A stretch of DNA of 21,961 nt, from assembly GCA_052034115.1 (NCBI GenBank), contig JBPOIZ010000071.1, positions 1 to 21,961 of the forward strand, read 5' to 3'. Origin of the DNA: Lutibacillus sp052034115. Its GTDB lineage: Bacteria > Actinomycetota > Actinomycetes > Actinomycetales > Dermatophilaceae. Position numbers and translations under genes: made by a program. Shown here piece by piece: positions 8,251-15,336 of this stretch (its first letter is position 1; each line of letters begins with the position of its first letter). The notes beneath the pieces are model-generated. The model saw only the letters and a list, made by a program, of their open reading frames with translations, did not search any database and had not been told where the DNA came from.

Positions 8251-9891
8251 TCAGTCGACCGGGTCGGGCACGAGCTGGCTCTGCGGCAGGGTGGACCGGG
8301 AGAAGATCCCCAGGGCGCCCCTGAGCCCCACCGTCATGACGATGTTGAGCAGGAAGGCGGCGAGCGCGACCAGCAGGAGGGCGCCGCTGGCGGCCGCGAG
8401 CCACATGTAGGACGAGTACTCGCCGTTCTCGTAGAGCGTCCGGCGCAGCATGCCCTGGAGTCCGGCCATCCCCATGAAGGCACCCATCCCGATGCCACCG
8501 ACCAGGTGGCACCAGAAGTGGACGTTGGCCAGCTTCTGGCTCCACAGTTGGGCGCCGTTGGTGACGATGGGCAGCAGGACGTAGACGGCGGAGTACAGCG
8601 TCATCGTCAGGCCGACAAGGATCGCGACGTGGACGTGCGGACCGACGACCCACTGGGTGTTGTGCAGGATCCGGTTGAGGCCGACATCGGCCTGGAGGAT
8701 GCCGGCCGGCACCGCGAGGGCGAAGCCGAGCAACCCGCCGAGGAGGAACTTCAGCGGGTTCGTCATCTCCAGCGGCCGGGCCTGCCAGAGGGTGGCCAGG
8801 GTGATGAAGAAGGCCAGGCCCTGGGTGATGAGCTCGAACGCCGTCACCAGCTCGCCGGAGGCCACTTTGAGCATCGCCGGCTGCGCCTGGTCGGAAAGCA
8901 GGTGGTGTGACCAGACGGTCCACGACACGACCAGCTCGACTCCGAGCGCGAGCCGGGCCCACGTGGCCATGAAGATCTGTCGACCGGTGATGAGCTGGGC
9001 CAGCAGATACCACGTGCCCGCGACAAAGATGAGGACGAGCCCGTCGGCGACCAGGTCCAGACCCCACCAGAACCAGTTCTTGTAGAGCAGCGCGTCGACT
9101 GCCGAACGCTCCAGGGAGACCCCGAAGAGCTTGGCGACCATGTAGACGAGGATGAGCACGCCGGTGAACAGGATGATCGCCGCGTTGAGGGCGACGTCGA
9201 CGGTGCCTCGCGCGATGGCCGCCACGGGCAGCGAGACCAGATGCTCGCTCTCCGGCTTGGCCCGGCGACCGCGCAGCAGCCGGCCGAGGGTCGACACGCC
9301 CAGCGCGTCGCCGAGGATCCTGCCGACCGGCTGCTTCGCCCAGCCCTCGGGCGTGTAGGTCAGCGTCTTGAAGATGTTGACGACGAACAGCGCAGTGCCC
9401 ACCATGACCAGCGCGATGCCGGTGATAAAGACGGCGCCGCTGAGCGGGTGGAACTGGTCGAAGTCGGCCGGCAGCGGCCAGTACAGCGTGTAGAGCGGCG
9501 CGTAGTGGCTGAGGAACCCGTCGAGCCAGAAGGTGAACACGCCGACGGTGATCAGCCAGAAGGTCCACAGCGCCATCCGGTAGGACCAGATGGGCTTCTT
9601 GGTCAGCAACGGCACGAGGAAGAGGAACGCGCCGAAGACGAGCATGTATGACGAACCGAAAATGCCCACGAGTGGGTGCGCCGTAAGGATGCCGAAGTAT
9701 TGCTCGCTGCCGACGAACGGGGCGGCGTCGACCTGGACGAGGCGCATGAGCATGCCCTCGATCGCGGCGAAGCCGTAGTAGACGATGCCGACGACGACGA
9801 ACCGCAAGGTGAGCTTCTGCATCGGCGTGAGGGTCTGCGGCCGGAACGACCCGGCGTTGCCGTTGACCAGGGCCTCGGTGAAGGTGGACAT
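8251..9891 (-). CDS. Heme-copper oxidase superfamily subunit I; probable divergent nitric oxide reductase
   Basis: Polytopic membrane protein, 546 residues, with about 12-14 hydrophobic segments. Heme ligands are visible: His72 in AHPLVG (helix II, low-spin heme) and His419/His421 in GPHVHVAILVG (helix X). The helix-VII pair His329-His330 (WSHHLLSD) would hold the second metal. In helix VI, the position of the third CuB histidine is Asp279 and the position of the oxidase Tyr (Glu in cNOR) is Asp283, in WWGLDLVADG. A helix-VII Tyr as in cbb3 oxidases is also missing. Lack of any active-site Tyr argues against O2 reduction and for NO reduction; carboxylates in this pocket are a feature of non-canonical NOR families (sNOR, gNOR and relatives, from memory). 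The ATG at 9891 follows the subunit II stop by five bases, so the two genes form one operon. The electron donor and actual substrate are not proven. Confidence 0.8.
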   Translation of the reverse strand: MSTFTEALVNGNAGSFRPQTLTPMQKLTLRFVVVGIVYYGFAAIEGMLMRLVQVDAAPFVGSEQYFGILTAHPLVGIFGSSYMLVFGAFLFLVPLLTKKPIWSYRMALWTFWLITVGVFTFWLDGFLSHYAPLYTLYWPLPADFDQFHPLSGAVFITGIALVMVGTALFVVNIFKTLTYTPEGWAKQPVGRILGDALGVSTLGRLLRGRRAKPESEHLVSLPVAAIARGTVDVALNAAIILFTGVLILVYMVAKLFGVSLERSAVDALLYKNWFWWGLDLVADGLVLIFVAGTWYLLAQLITGRQIFMATWARLALGVELVVSWTVWSHHLLSDQAQPAMLKVASGELVTAFELITQGLAFFITLATLWQARPLEMTNPLKFLLGGLLGFALAVPAGILQADVGLNRILHNTQWVVGPHVHVAILVGLTMTLYSAVYVLLPIVTNGAQLWSQKLANVHFWCHLVGGIGMGAFMGMAGLQGMLRRTLYENGEYSSYMWLAAASGALLLVALAAFLLNIVMTVGLRGALGIFSRSTLPQSQLVPDPVD

Positions 9892-9896
9892 GGTGC

Positions 9897-10502
9897 TCAG
9901 CCCTTCGAGATCTCGTCGGCGGCCTGAGCCGCGGGGCAGCCGGACACCGTTACGGCGTCCTTGACGATCATCTGGTAGCCCGCCGGTCCGGAGTATTCGG
10001 TCGAGCGGATGGTGAAGACCCCCTCTTCGGTGAAGGTCCAGATGAGGTCGTTGGGGTGGCCCGGAACGACCTGCATCTGGGTGACCATCGAGTTGTCCGG
10101 GCGGAACAGGCCGAACCCATAGGTCAGGTCTGTGCTGGTGACCGAGAACTTGACGGTCTGCGCGCACGGGACGTCCAGATGCCCGCCCGGTATGCCGAAC
10201 TCGTGGTCGGCAACGGTGATGGCGTAGGTGTTCTCGGCCGCCACCGGTGCGCCATGGAGGTCCTGTGGGACCCACGGGATGGTGTTGTACGTGATGACGT
10301 GCAGCGAGACGCCGATGGTGATGAGCAGCCCGACGAAGGAGAAGAACACCTTCGGGGGCACCTTCGGTGCGGTGCCGCTGGGCTGAGTGAGACGTCGGGC
10401 GAGCCAGGCCACGACGGCGATGATGGCCAGGCAATATGCCGAGTAGACGAGCGTCTGACCCCAGAGCACCGTGTGCGAGCTCACCTCGGTGAGGCGGAAC
10501 AT
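9897..10502 (-). CDS. Cupredoxin-type subunit II lacking the CuA site
   Basis: Subunit II partner of the heme-copper enzyme, 201 residues, with two N-terminal membrane helices (about 12-35 and 52-72) and an extracytoplasmic cupredoxin domain. The CuA loop that should read CxExCxxxHxxM is instead S167-T-E169-Y-S171-G-P-A-G175-Y-Q-M178: both Cys are Ser and the His is Gly, while Glu169 and Met178 are kept. The upstream His of the DVxHSF block is Tyr128. So the fold is retained but the dinuclear copper centre cannot form, as in quinol oxidases. This suggests electrons reach subunit I from quinol or another donor without CuA. ATG at 10502 with AAAGG about ten bases upstream. It is first in the operon, divergent from the molybdate operon. 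Confidence 0.8.
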   Translation of the reverse strand: MFRLTEVSSHTVLWGQTLVYSAYCLAIIAVVAWLARRLTQPSGTAPKVPPKVFFSFVGLLITIGVSLHVITYNTIPWVPQDLHGAPVAAENTYAITVADHEFGIPGGHLDVPCAQTVKFSVTSTDLTYGFGLFRPDNSMVTQMQVVPGHPNDLIWTFTEEGVFTIRSTEYSGPAGYQMIVKDAVTVSGCPAAQAADEISKG

Positions 10503-10765
10503 GATCGGTCGACCTTTCGGGGCGCCACGGGCGGGGCCCTGCTCCGACGTTATTCCGGGCGATCTTCCTCTTTATTCGGGAAGGTCGGTTGAGTGATGTC
10601 TGCTCAGTCACAACCGGGCACGCACCCGCTCGGCGCACTCGCCGGTGCCCAGCGCGCCGCGGTGGGCGGGCCGGTTCTCGGAGGTCCGCTGAACCGCAAA
10701 CGCGGGCGATGAAGGTGCGACGTACCGCTGGTGCGGATCTAGCACGCCGGATATAGTCCGCAGCT
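10503..10765. promoter_or_regulatory. Divergent promoter region between the NOR-like operon and the molybdate operon
   Basis: 263 bases without a gene. Near the NOR-like side there is an imperfect dyad, CGATCTTCC (10560-10568) and GGAAGGTCG (10579-10587), one mismatch, overlapping a direct repeat TTATTC(C)GGG (10550-10559 and 10572-10580) that is unusually AT-rich for this DNA. Near the regulator gene, CGGATCTAG (10734-10742) is repeated as CGGATATAG (10748-10756) with a 14-base period, and the second copy is part of CGGA-TATAG-TCCG. These are candidate regulator sites only; no known NsrR, FNR or ModE consensus was recognised. Confidence 0.4.
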
Positions 10766-11176
10766 ATGGCGAGCTACACGTTCCGCGAAGCCGCCGAGTT
10801 GCTCGGCGTCAGCGACGACACCGTGCGGCGTTGGGCGGACAGTGGACGGCTCGCCACCGAGCCGATCGGGTCCGGACGCCGGGCCGTCGACGGTGCGGCG
10901 CTGGCCGCCTTCGCCCAGGGCCTGGCCGCCTCGGTCGAGCGCGTGCAGCCCGGCCCGGTGGTGCGCGAGTCGGCGCGCAACCGGTTCGCCGGGCTGGTCA
11001 CCCGGGTGGTGCGCGACGGGGTGATGGCGCAGGTCGAGATCCAGGCCGGGCCACACCGGGTCGTCTCGCTCATGAGCCGGGAGGCCGCGGACGAGCTCGG
11101 CTTGGAGCCGGGCGTGCTCGCCGTGGCCGCGGTCAAGGCGACCAATGTCGTCGTCGAGGTGCCGGAGCAGTCATGA
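10766..11176 (+). CDS. HTH-Mop (molybdate-binding) regulator
   Basis: 136-residue protein with two parts. Residues 1-50 form a MerR/excisionase-type helix-turn-helix (TFREAAELLGVSDDTVRRWADSGRL). Residues 68-133 form a Mop/TOBE molybdate-binding domain, beginning SARNRFAGLVTRV and ending VKATNVVVEV. This layout is known in actinobacterial molybdate sensors that replace the ModE architecture. It opens the modABC operon, its TGA overlapping the modA ATG, so it most likely senses cytosolic molybdate and controls its own operon. The repeated CGGATNTAG element ending ten bases before the ATG is a plausible operator. It could instead act mainly as a molybdate store, but the intact HTH favours regulation. 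Confidence 0.87.
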   Translation: MASYTFREAAELLGVSDDTVRRWADSGRLATEPIGSGRRAVDGAALAAFAQGLAASVERVQPGPVVRESARNRFAGLVTRVVRDGVMAQVEIQAGPHRVVSLMSREAADELGLEPGVLAVAAVKATNVVVEVPEQS

Positions 11177-11964
11177 CATCCCCCGTCGCCCGTCGCGCGC
11201 TCGTCCTGCTCATGGTGTCCGGCGCCACGGTGGCATCGGCCTCGTGCAGCACCACCTCGACACCCAATGCGCCATCGGCGACCGACGCTCCGGCCCGCCA
11301 CCTGACCGTGTATGCCGCTTCGTCACTCACTGAGTCGTTCACATTGCTCGGCAGGGCGTTCGAGACGGCCCATCCCGGCGTCACGGTGACGTTCAGCTTT
11401 GGGCCGAGCAGCGGCCTGGCGACCCAGATCGTCGAGGGTGCTCCGGCGGACGTCTTCGCGTCGGCCTCGCCCACGCCGATGGCGAGCGCAGTCGACGCCA
11501 AGGCAGTGGGCGCGAGTGTCACCTTTGCCACGAACGCCCTGGCTATCGCCGTGCCGAAGGACAACCCGGCGTCGATCGAACGCCTCGATGACCTCGACGA
11601 TTCGAGAGTCACCGTGGCGCTGTGCGACTCGGCGGTGCCCTGCGGGGCACTGGCCGACACGGTCCTGGCGAAGGCGAACGTCACGCTCACGCCGGTCAGC
11701 CGCGAGGTCGACGTCAAGGCGGTGCTCACCAAGGTCCGCGCCGGCGAGGTCGATGCCGGGCTGGTCTACGTCACCGACGTCCGGGCGGCCGGGTCCGCGG
11801 TGGGGTCGGTGAGCATCCCGGCCGCCGTGAACGGCGCCACGGCATACCCGATCGGTGTCGTCAGTGCCACGCCGGAGCCGGTCCTGGCCGAGGCGTTCGT
11901 CGCGATGGTCACCAGCGCGCAAGGGCAGTCGGTGCTGCAGGCCGCCGGTTTCGGCGCTCCGTGA
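11173..11964 (+). CDS. modA: ModA, molybdate ABC transporter substrate-binding lipoprotein
   Basis: Extracytoplasmic molybdate-binding protein, 263 residues. The N-terminus has a charged start (RR), a hydrophobic stretch and a cysteine at residue 25 (SASC), giving a probable but atypical lipobox with Ser at -3. The mature part starts with the family block LTVYAASSLTESF and continues with FSFGPSSGLATQI, GAPADVFASA, and VDAGLVYVTDV near the C-terminus, all typical of ModA/WtpA-like oxyanion binding proteins. ATG at 11173 overlaps the regulator stop (ATGA); its own TGA overlaps the modB GTG. Tungstate binding cannot be excluded. Confidence 0.93.
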   Translation: MTSPVARRALVLLMVSGATVASASCSTTSTPNAPSATDAPARHLTVYAASSLTESFTLLGRAFETAHPGVTVTFSFGPSSGLATQIVEGAPADVFASASPTPMASAVDAKAVGASVTFATNALAIAVPKDNPASIERLDDLDDSRVTVALCDSAVPCGALADTVLAKANVTLTPVSREVDVKAVLTKVRAGEVDAGLVYVTDVRAAGSAVGSVSIPAAVNGATAYPIGVVSATPEPVLAEAFVAMVTSAQGQSVLQAAGFGAP

Positions 11965-12836
11965 GGACCGCCGCGGTGACGACGTCAGCGGGGGCCGACG
12001 GGTCGCGGCGCCGGCTGCCTCGAGCCGGGCGAGTGCCGGGCTGGGTGCAGCTGCCCGCCTGGATCGGTGCCGCGTTCCTCGTTCTCCCGCTCGTCGGGGT
12101 GCTCGTGCGCGCCCCGTGGGCGCACCTGCCGACGCTGCTCGGCGCGCCGCTGGTCCAGGACGCGCTGCGGCTCTCGCTGCTCTGCGCCTCGGCGGCGACG
12201 GTGCTCGCGGCGGTGGTCGGCATGCCGTTGGCGGTCGTCCTGGCCCGGGGTAGCGGGTGGTGGGTGGGGCCGGTGCGAGCGGCGGTGACGCTGCCGCTGG
12301 TCCTGCCACCGGTCGTCGGCGGCGTGGCGCTGCTCGCGGTGCTGGGCCGGCGTGGGCTGGTGGGCCAGCACCTCGATGCCTGGTTCGGCTGGCGCATCCC
12401 GTTCTCGACCCTGGCCGTGGTCCTGGCCGAGGCCTTCGTCGCGCTGCCCTTCCTGGTCCTGACCGTGGAGGCGGCATTGCGTGCCGACGACGGCCGCTTC
12501 GATGAGGCCGCCGCGACACTCGGGGCTCGCCCCTGGACCGTGCTCCGCCGGGTCACCCTCCCGCTGATCGCTCCATCGGTGGCCTCCGGGCTCGTGCTGG
12601 GCTGGGCGCGGGCGTTGGGCGAGTTCGGTGCGACGATCACCTTCGCGGGCAACGCGCCCGGGCGCACCCAGACGGTGCCGCTGGCGGTCTACCTGCTCAT
12701 GGAGTCCGACCCCCCGGCGGCCCTCGCCGTGTCCGTGGTGCTCCTGGCGGTCTCGATGGCGGTGCTGCTCGCCCTGCGGGCGCGCTGGCCGGCCGTGCGA
12801 CTCGGCCCGTCCCACCGACGCGGGGTGGCCTCGTGA
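11961..12836 (+). CDS. modB: ModB, molybdate ABC transporter permease
   Basis: Inner-membrane permease of the molybdate importer, 291 residues, with five or six hydrophobic helices and the cytoplasmic EAA loop (DEAAATLGARPWTVLRRVTLP) that contacts ModC. Other family blocks are LPLVLPPVVGG and ARALGEFGATI. The start is GTG at 11961, whose bases overlap the modA stop (GTGA). A second GTG five codons later is an alternative. The TGA overlaps the modC GTG, so modA, modB and modC are translationally coupled. Confidence 0.93.
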   Translation: MRTAAVTTSAGADGSRRRLPRAGRVPGWVQLPAWIGAAFLVLPLVGVLVRAPWAHLPTLLGAPLVQDALRLSLLCASAATVLAAVVGMPLAVVLARGSGWWVGPVRAAVTLPLVLPPVVGGVALLAVLGRRGLVGQHLDAWFGWRIPFSTLAVVLAEAFVALPFLVLTVEAALRADDGRFDEAAATLGARPWTVLRRVTLPLIAPSVASGLVLGWARALGEFGATITFAGNAPGRTQTVPLAVYLLMESDPPAALAVSVVLLAVSMAVLLALRARWPAVRLGPSHRRGVAS

Positions 12837-14023
12837 GCGTTGCGGGCATCTCTCTGACCGGGCGCACGGTCCGCGGTTCGTTCGACCTCGACGTGACGGT
12901 GGCGGTCGGCCCCGGCCAGGTGCTCGCCGTGCTCGGCCCCAACGGCTCGGGCAAGTCCACCCTGCTTCGGGTGGTCGCCGGGCTCGAGCCGCTCTGTGGT
13001 GGCCGGCTCGCCGTCGACGGTGCGGTGGTGGACGAGCCCGCGGCCGGGGTGTTCGTGCCGGCCGAACTGCGTGGCGTCGGGGTCGTCTTCCAGGACTACC
13101 GGCTGTTCCCGCACCTGTCGGTCGTGGAGAACGTCGCCTTTTCGGCCCGGGCCCAAGGGCTCGGGAGGGCGGCGGCGCGCCATGCCGCGCTGTCGTGGTT
13201 GGAGCGGTTCGGTGTCGCGGACCTGGCGACCCGGCGGCCGACCCAGCTGTCCGGTGGTCAGGCGCAGAAGGTGGCGCTGGCCCGGGCCCTGGCTTCCTCG
13301 CCGCGCGTGCTGCTCCTCGATGAGCCGCTCGCGGCGCTCGATGCGTCGGCCACCGTGGCGGCCCGTGCGGTGGTCCGCGAGGCGGTGTCCGACTTCGACG
13401 GTGCGACGATCGTCGTGACCCACGACCCGCTCGACGCCCTCCTGCTGGGGGATCGACTCCTCGTCCTCGACCGCGGCCGGGTCACGCAGGAAGGCCCGGT
13501 CGCCGAAGTCACCCGTCGGCCGCGCACGCCATACGTGGCCTCGCTCGTCGGTCTGAACCGGTATGCCGGTCAGCTGCGCGAGGACGGGACCACCGTCGAC
13601 CTCGACGGCGGGGGCGTCCTTGTCGGCAGGCCGGACGGGCCGGTGCATCCGGCCGGATCTCGAGTCAACGTGGCGGTGCGGCCTGCATCGATCACCGTCA
13701 ATACCGAGCGCCCCGAGCACGCCAGCCCCCGGAACGTCTGGGCGGGCACGATCCGCGCCCTCGACCTCGTCGGTGGGGTCGTGCGGATCGAGGTCGCGGG
13801 TGCGGGCGCGGGCGCTGTGCCGGCCACGTCGACCGGGACGCCCGGCACCGGCGCGGCCGCGGTGCCGGCCACGTCGATCGGGACGCCCGGCACCGGCGCG
13901 GCCGCGGTGCCCACAGCCGTCGCAGAGGTCACTCCCGCAGCCGTCGCCGACCTGGACCTCCACCCGGGTGTGGCGGTGTGGCTCTCCGCCAAAGCCACCG
14001 AGGTGTCGATCTACCCCGCGTGA
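12833..14023 (+). CDS. modC: ModC, molybdate ABC transporter ATPase with expanded TOBE domain
   Basis: ATPase of the molybdate importer, 396 residues. Walker A GPNGSGKST is at residues 35-43, the Q-loop is VVFQDYRLFPHLSV, the signature LSGGQAQKVALARAL, and Walker B with D-loop LLLDEPLAALD. The C-terminal region is a TOBE/Mop-like regulatory domain (about 235-396). Inside it, residues 329-358 are a tandem duplication of a 15-residue Ala/Gly/Pro/Thr-rich unit (VPATS-T/I-GTPGTGAAA), which looks like an unstructured insertion not expected in ModC. Start GTG at 12833 overlaps the modB stop. It is the last gene of the operon; no clear terminator hairpin follows. Confidence 0.92.
   Translation: MSVAGISLTGRTVRGSFDLDVTVAVGPGQVLAVLGPNGSGKSTLLRVVAGLEPLCGGRLAVDGAVVDEPAAGVFVPAELRGVGVVFQDYRLFPHLSVVENVAFSARAQGLGRAAARHAALSWLERFGVADLATRRPTQLSGGQAQKVALARALASSPRVLLLDEPLAALDASATVAARAVVREAVSDFDGATIVVTHDPLDALLLGDRLLVLDRGRVTQEGPVAEVTRRPRTPYVASLVGLNRYAGQLREDGTTVDLDGGGVLVGRPDGPVHPAGSRVNVAVRPASITVNTERPEHASPRNVWAGTIRALDLVGGVVRIEVAGAGAGAVPATSTGTPGTGAAAVPATSIGTPGTGAAAVPTAVAEVTPAAVADLDLHPGVAVWLSAKATEVSIYPA
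13817..13906 (+). repeat. Two tandem 45-bp copies inside modC
   Basis: Copy one 13817-13861, copy two 13862-13906, with one C/T difference that changes Thr to Ile. The unit is a multiple of three and keeps the frame. A third partial start (GTGCC) follows at 13907. Confidence 0.95.
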
Positions 14024-14038
14024 TCCTGGGACCGGTGC

Positions 14039-14339
14039 GGGCCGAACTGGCGTGCTTGCCTCGAAGTGCGCGGGTCGTGTTGAGGTGCGCGCGCAGTTGC
14101 GTGTGCAGTTCACGATGACGCGCGCGGTTGCGAACGCGGCGTGCGGTTCGAGGGCGCGGCGACTGCCTGGCGGCGCCGGCTGGGCCAGGGCGCGGTTGGT
14201 GCTGCACGTGTCGGGCCGAACTGGCGTGCATGTCTTTGAGGGCGCGGGTCGTCTTGAGGTGCGCGCGCAATTTCGTGTGCAGTTAGTGATGACGCGCGCG
14301 GTTGCGGACGTGGCGCGCGGTTCGAGGGCGTGCCGGCTG
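14039..14339. repeat. Direct repeat of a ~127-bp block, offset 174 bp
   Basis: Block A 14039-14165 and block B 14213-14339 align without gaps at roughly 85% identity; both begin GGGCCGAACTGGCGTGC. In block A a GAACTG near the start and CAGTTC about 65 bases later form inverted ends; in block B the second is altered to CAGTTA. Both end in a unit related to the 33-bp tandem repeats that follow. Confidence 0.85.
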
Positions 14340-14444
14340 ACTCACGCGCGCGGTTCGAGGGCGTGCCGGCTGACTCACGCGTGCGGTTCGAGGGCGTGCC
14401 GGCTGACTCACGCGTGCGGTTCGAGGGCGCGGCGACTGATCCAC
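14313..14444. repeat. Four tandem 33-bp repeats
   Basis: Units 14313-14345, 14346-14378, 14379-14411 and 14412-14444. The core is GCGGTTCGAGGGCGTGCCGG followed by CTGACTCAC. Units one to three differ by one base; unit four diverges in its second half (GCGGCGACTGATCCAC). The array ends ten bases before the stop of the convergent amidohydrolase gene. Confidence 0.92.
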
Positions 14445-14454
14445 GCCCGACGGG

Positions 14455-15336
14455 TCAGTCCGCGGTGCCCTCGAGCTCGGCGCGGTATCGCCGGATGAGC
14501 GCTAGGTTGCGGTCCTTGACGTGGTGGAACCCCTGCGCGACGTTCGACCCCGGAGTCAGCGAGGCGAAGTCGCGCTCGTAGTCCAGCGACGCGGCGACCC
14601 AGCCCTCGTGCGAGGCCGCCTTTGCCGCGATGTGCCCGATAGGCGTGACGATGTGCGAGTTGCCGAAGTAGAGCACTCCCGCCGGGTCAGAGCCCGTCGC
14701 GTTGGCGCCCACGACATACACGTGGTTGTCGTAGGCCCGGGCGCGCGAGGTGAGCTCCCAGATGTCCGCCGAGCGAAGCAGCGCCGACGGGCGGCAGATG
14801 ACCTCGGCCCCCAGTACCGCCTGGATCCGGGACAGCTCCGCGAAGTCGCCGTCGAAGCAGATGATCATCCCGATCCGCCCCAACGCCGTGTCGCAGACGC
14901 TCACCGAGTCCCCGCGGGTCACCCACCCGCCGCACTCGACGTCCTCGAGAACGAACGGGTGGGTCTTGCGATAGATCCCGAGCACGTCGCCGACGGGGCC
15001 GATGAGCACCGCCGCGTTGTAGACCACTTCCGCCGTCTCGCCCCGCTCGTAGGTGCCCACGCACAGGTGGATCCCCAGCTCGCGCGCACACTCCTGGAAC
15101 GGCTCGGTGATCGGACCGGGTATGTCGGACATCAGCTCCCACAGCTGCTCGGTCGGCACCGCGGGGGTGAAACCGGTCGTCGCCGACTCCGGCAGGACGA
15201 CCAATTCGGCCCCGGTGGCCTCGACGCACCGTTGGACCCACTCCACACAGTGCGCCGAGTTCGCCGCGACGACGTCCGCCGTCAGCGGCCCCGGCAAGGG
15301 CGCGACCTGCACGGCCGCGGCGACGAAGGGGCGCAT
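14455..15336 (-). CDS. Nitrilase-superfamily carbon-nitrogen hydrolase
   Basis: Cytosolic C-N hydrolase, 293 residues, with the Glu-Lys-Cys triad: Glu50 in VVLPESATTGF, Lys124 in YRKTHPF, Cys160 in IICFDGDFAE. The Glu-Arg and Asp-Ser surroundings are more like amidases or N-carbamoyl amide hydrolases than true nitrilases, but substrate cannot be fixed. It is the last gene of the molybdenum hydroxylase operon: its ATG shares a base with the coxG stop (TGATG). This position suggests it hydrolyses an amide, carbamoyl or nitrile group produced or exposed by the hydroxylase. A comparable pairing of molybdenum hydroxylase and omega-amidase is known from actinobacterial nicotine catabolism. Confidence 0.88.
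   Translation of the reverse strand: MRPFVAAAVQVAPLPGPLTADVVAANSAHCVEWVQRCVEATGAELVVLPESATTGFTPAVPTEQLWELMSDIPGPITEPFQECARELGIHLCVGTYERGETAEVVYNAAVLIGPVGDVLGIYRKTHPFVLEDVECGGWVTRGDSVSVCDTALGRIGMIICFDGDFAELSRIQAVLGAEVICRPSALLRSADIWELTSRARAYDNHVYVVGANATGSDPAGVLYFGNSHIVTPIGHIAAKAASHEGWVAASLDYERDFASLTPGSNVAQGFHHVKDRNLALIRRYRAELEGTAD

Larger units (their letters stand above)
14024..14454. other. Repeat-rich gene-free stretch between convergent modC and the amidohydrolase gene
   Basis: 431 bases with no gene I can support. It is filled by a duplicated block of about 127 bases and four 33-bp tandem units, described as separate features. The open plus-strand frame through it translates to a repetitive Arg/Ala-rich string and is taken as a by-product. 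No clean terminator for either neighbour is visible. Confidence 0.6.

Noticed and set aside
14024..14498. Plus-strand open frame through the repeat region as a repetitive protein gene
   Set aside because: No plausible start or ribosome binding site of its own, Arg/Ala-rich repeat translation, and it overlaps the amidohydrolase 3' end.
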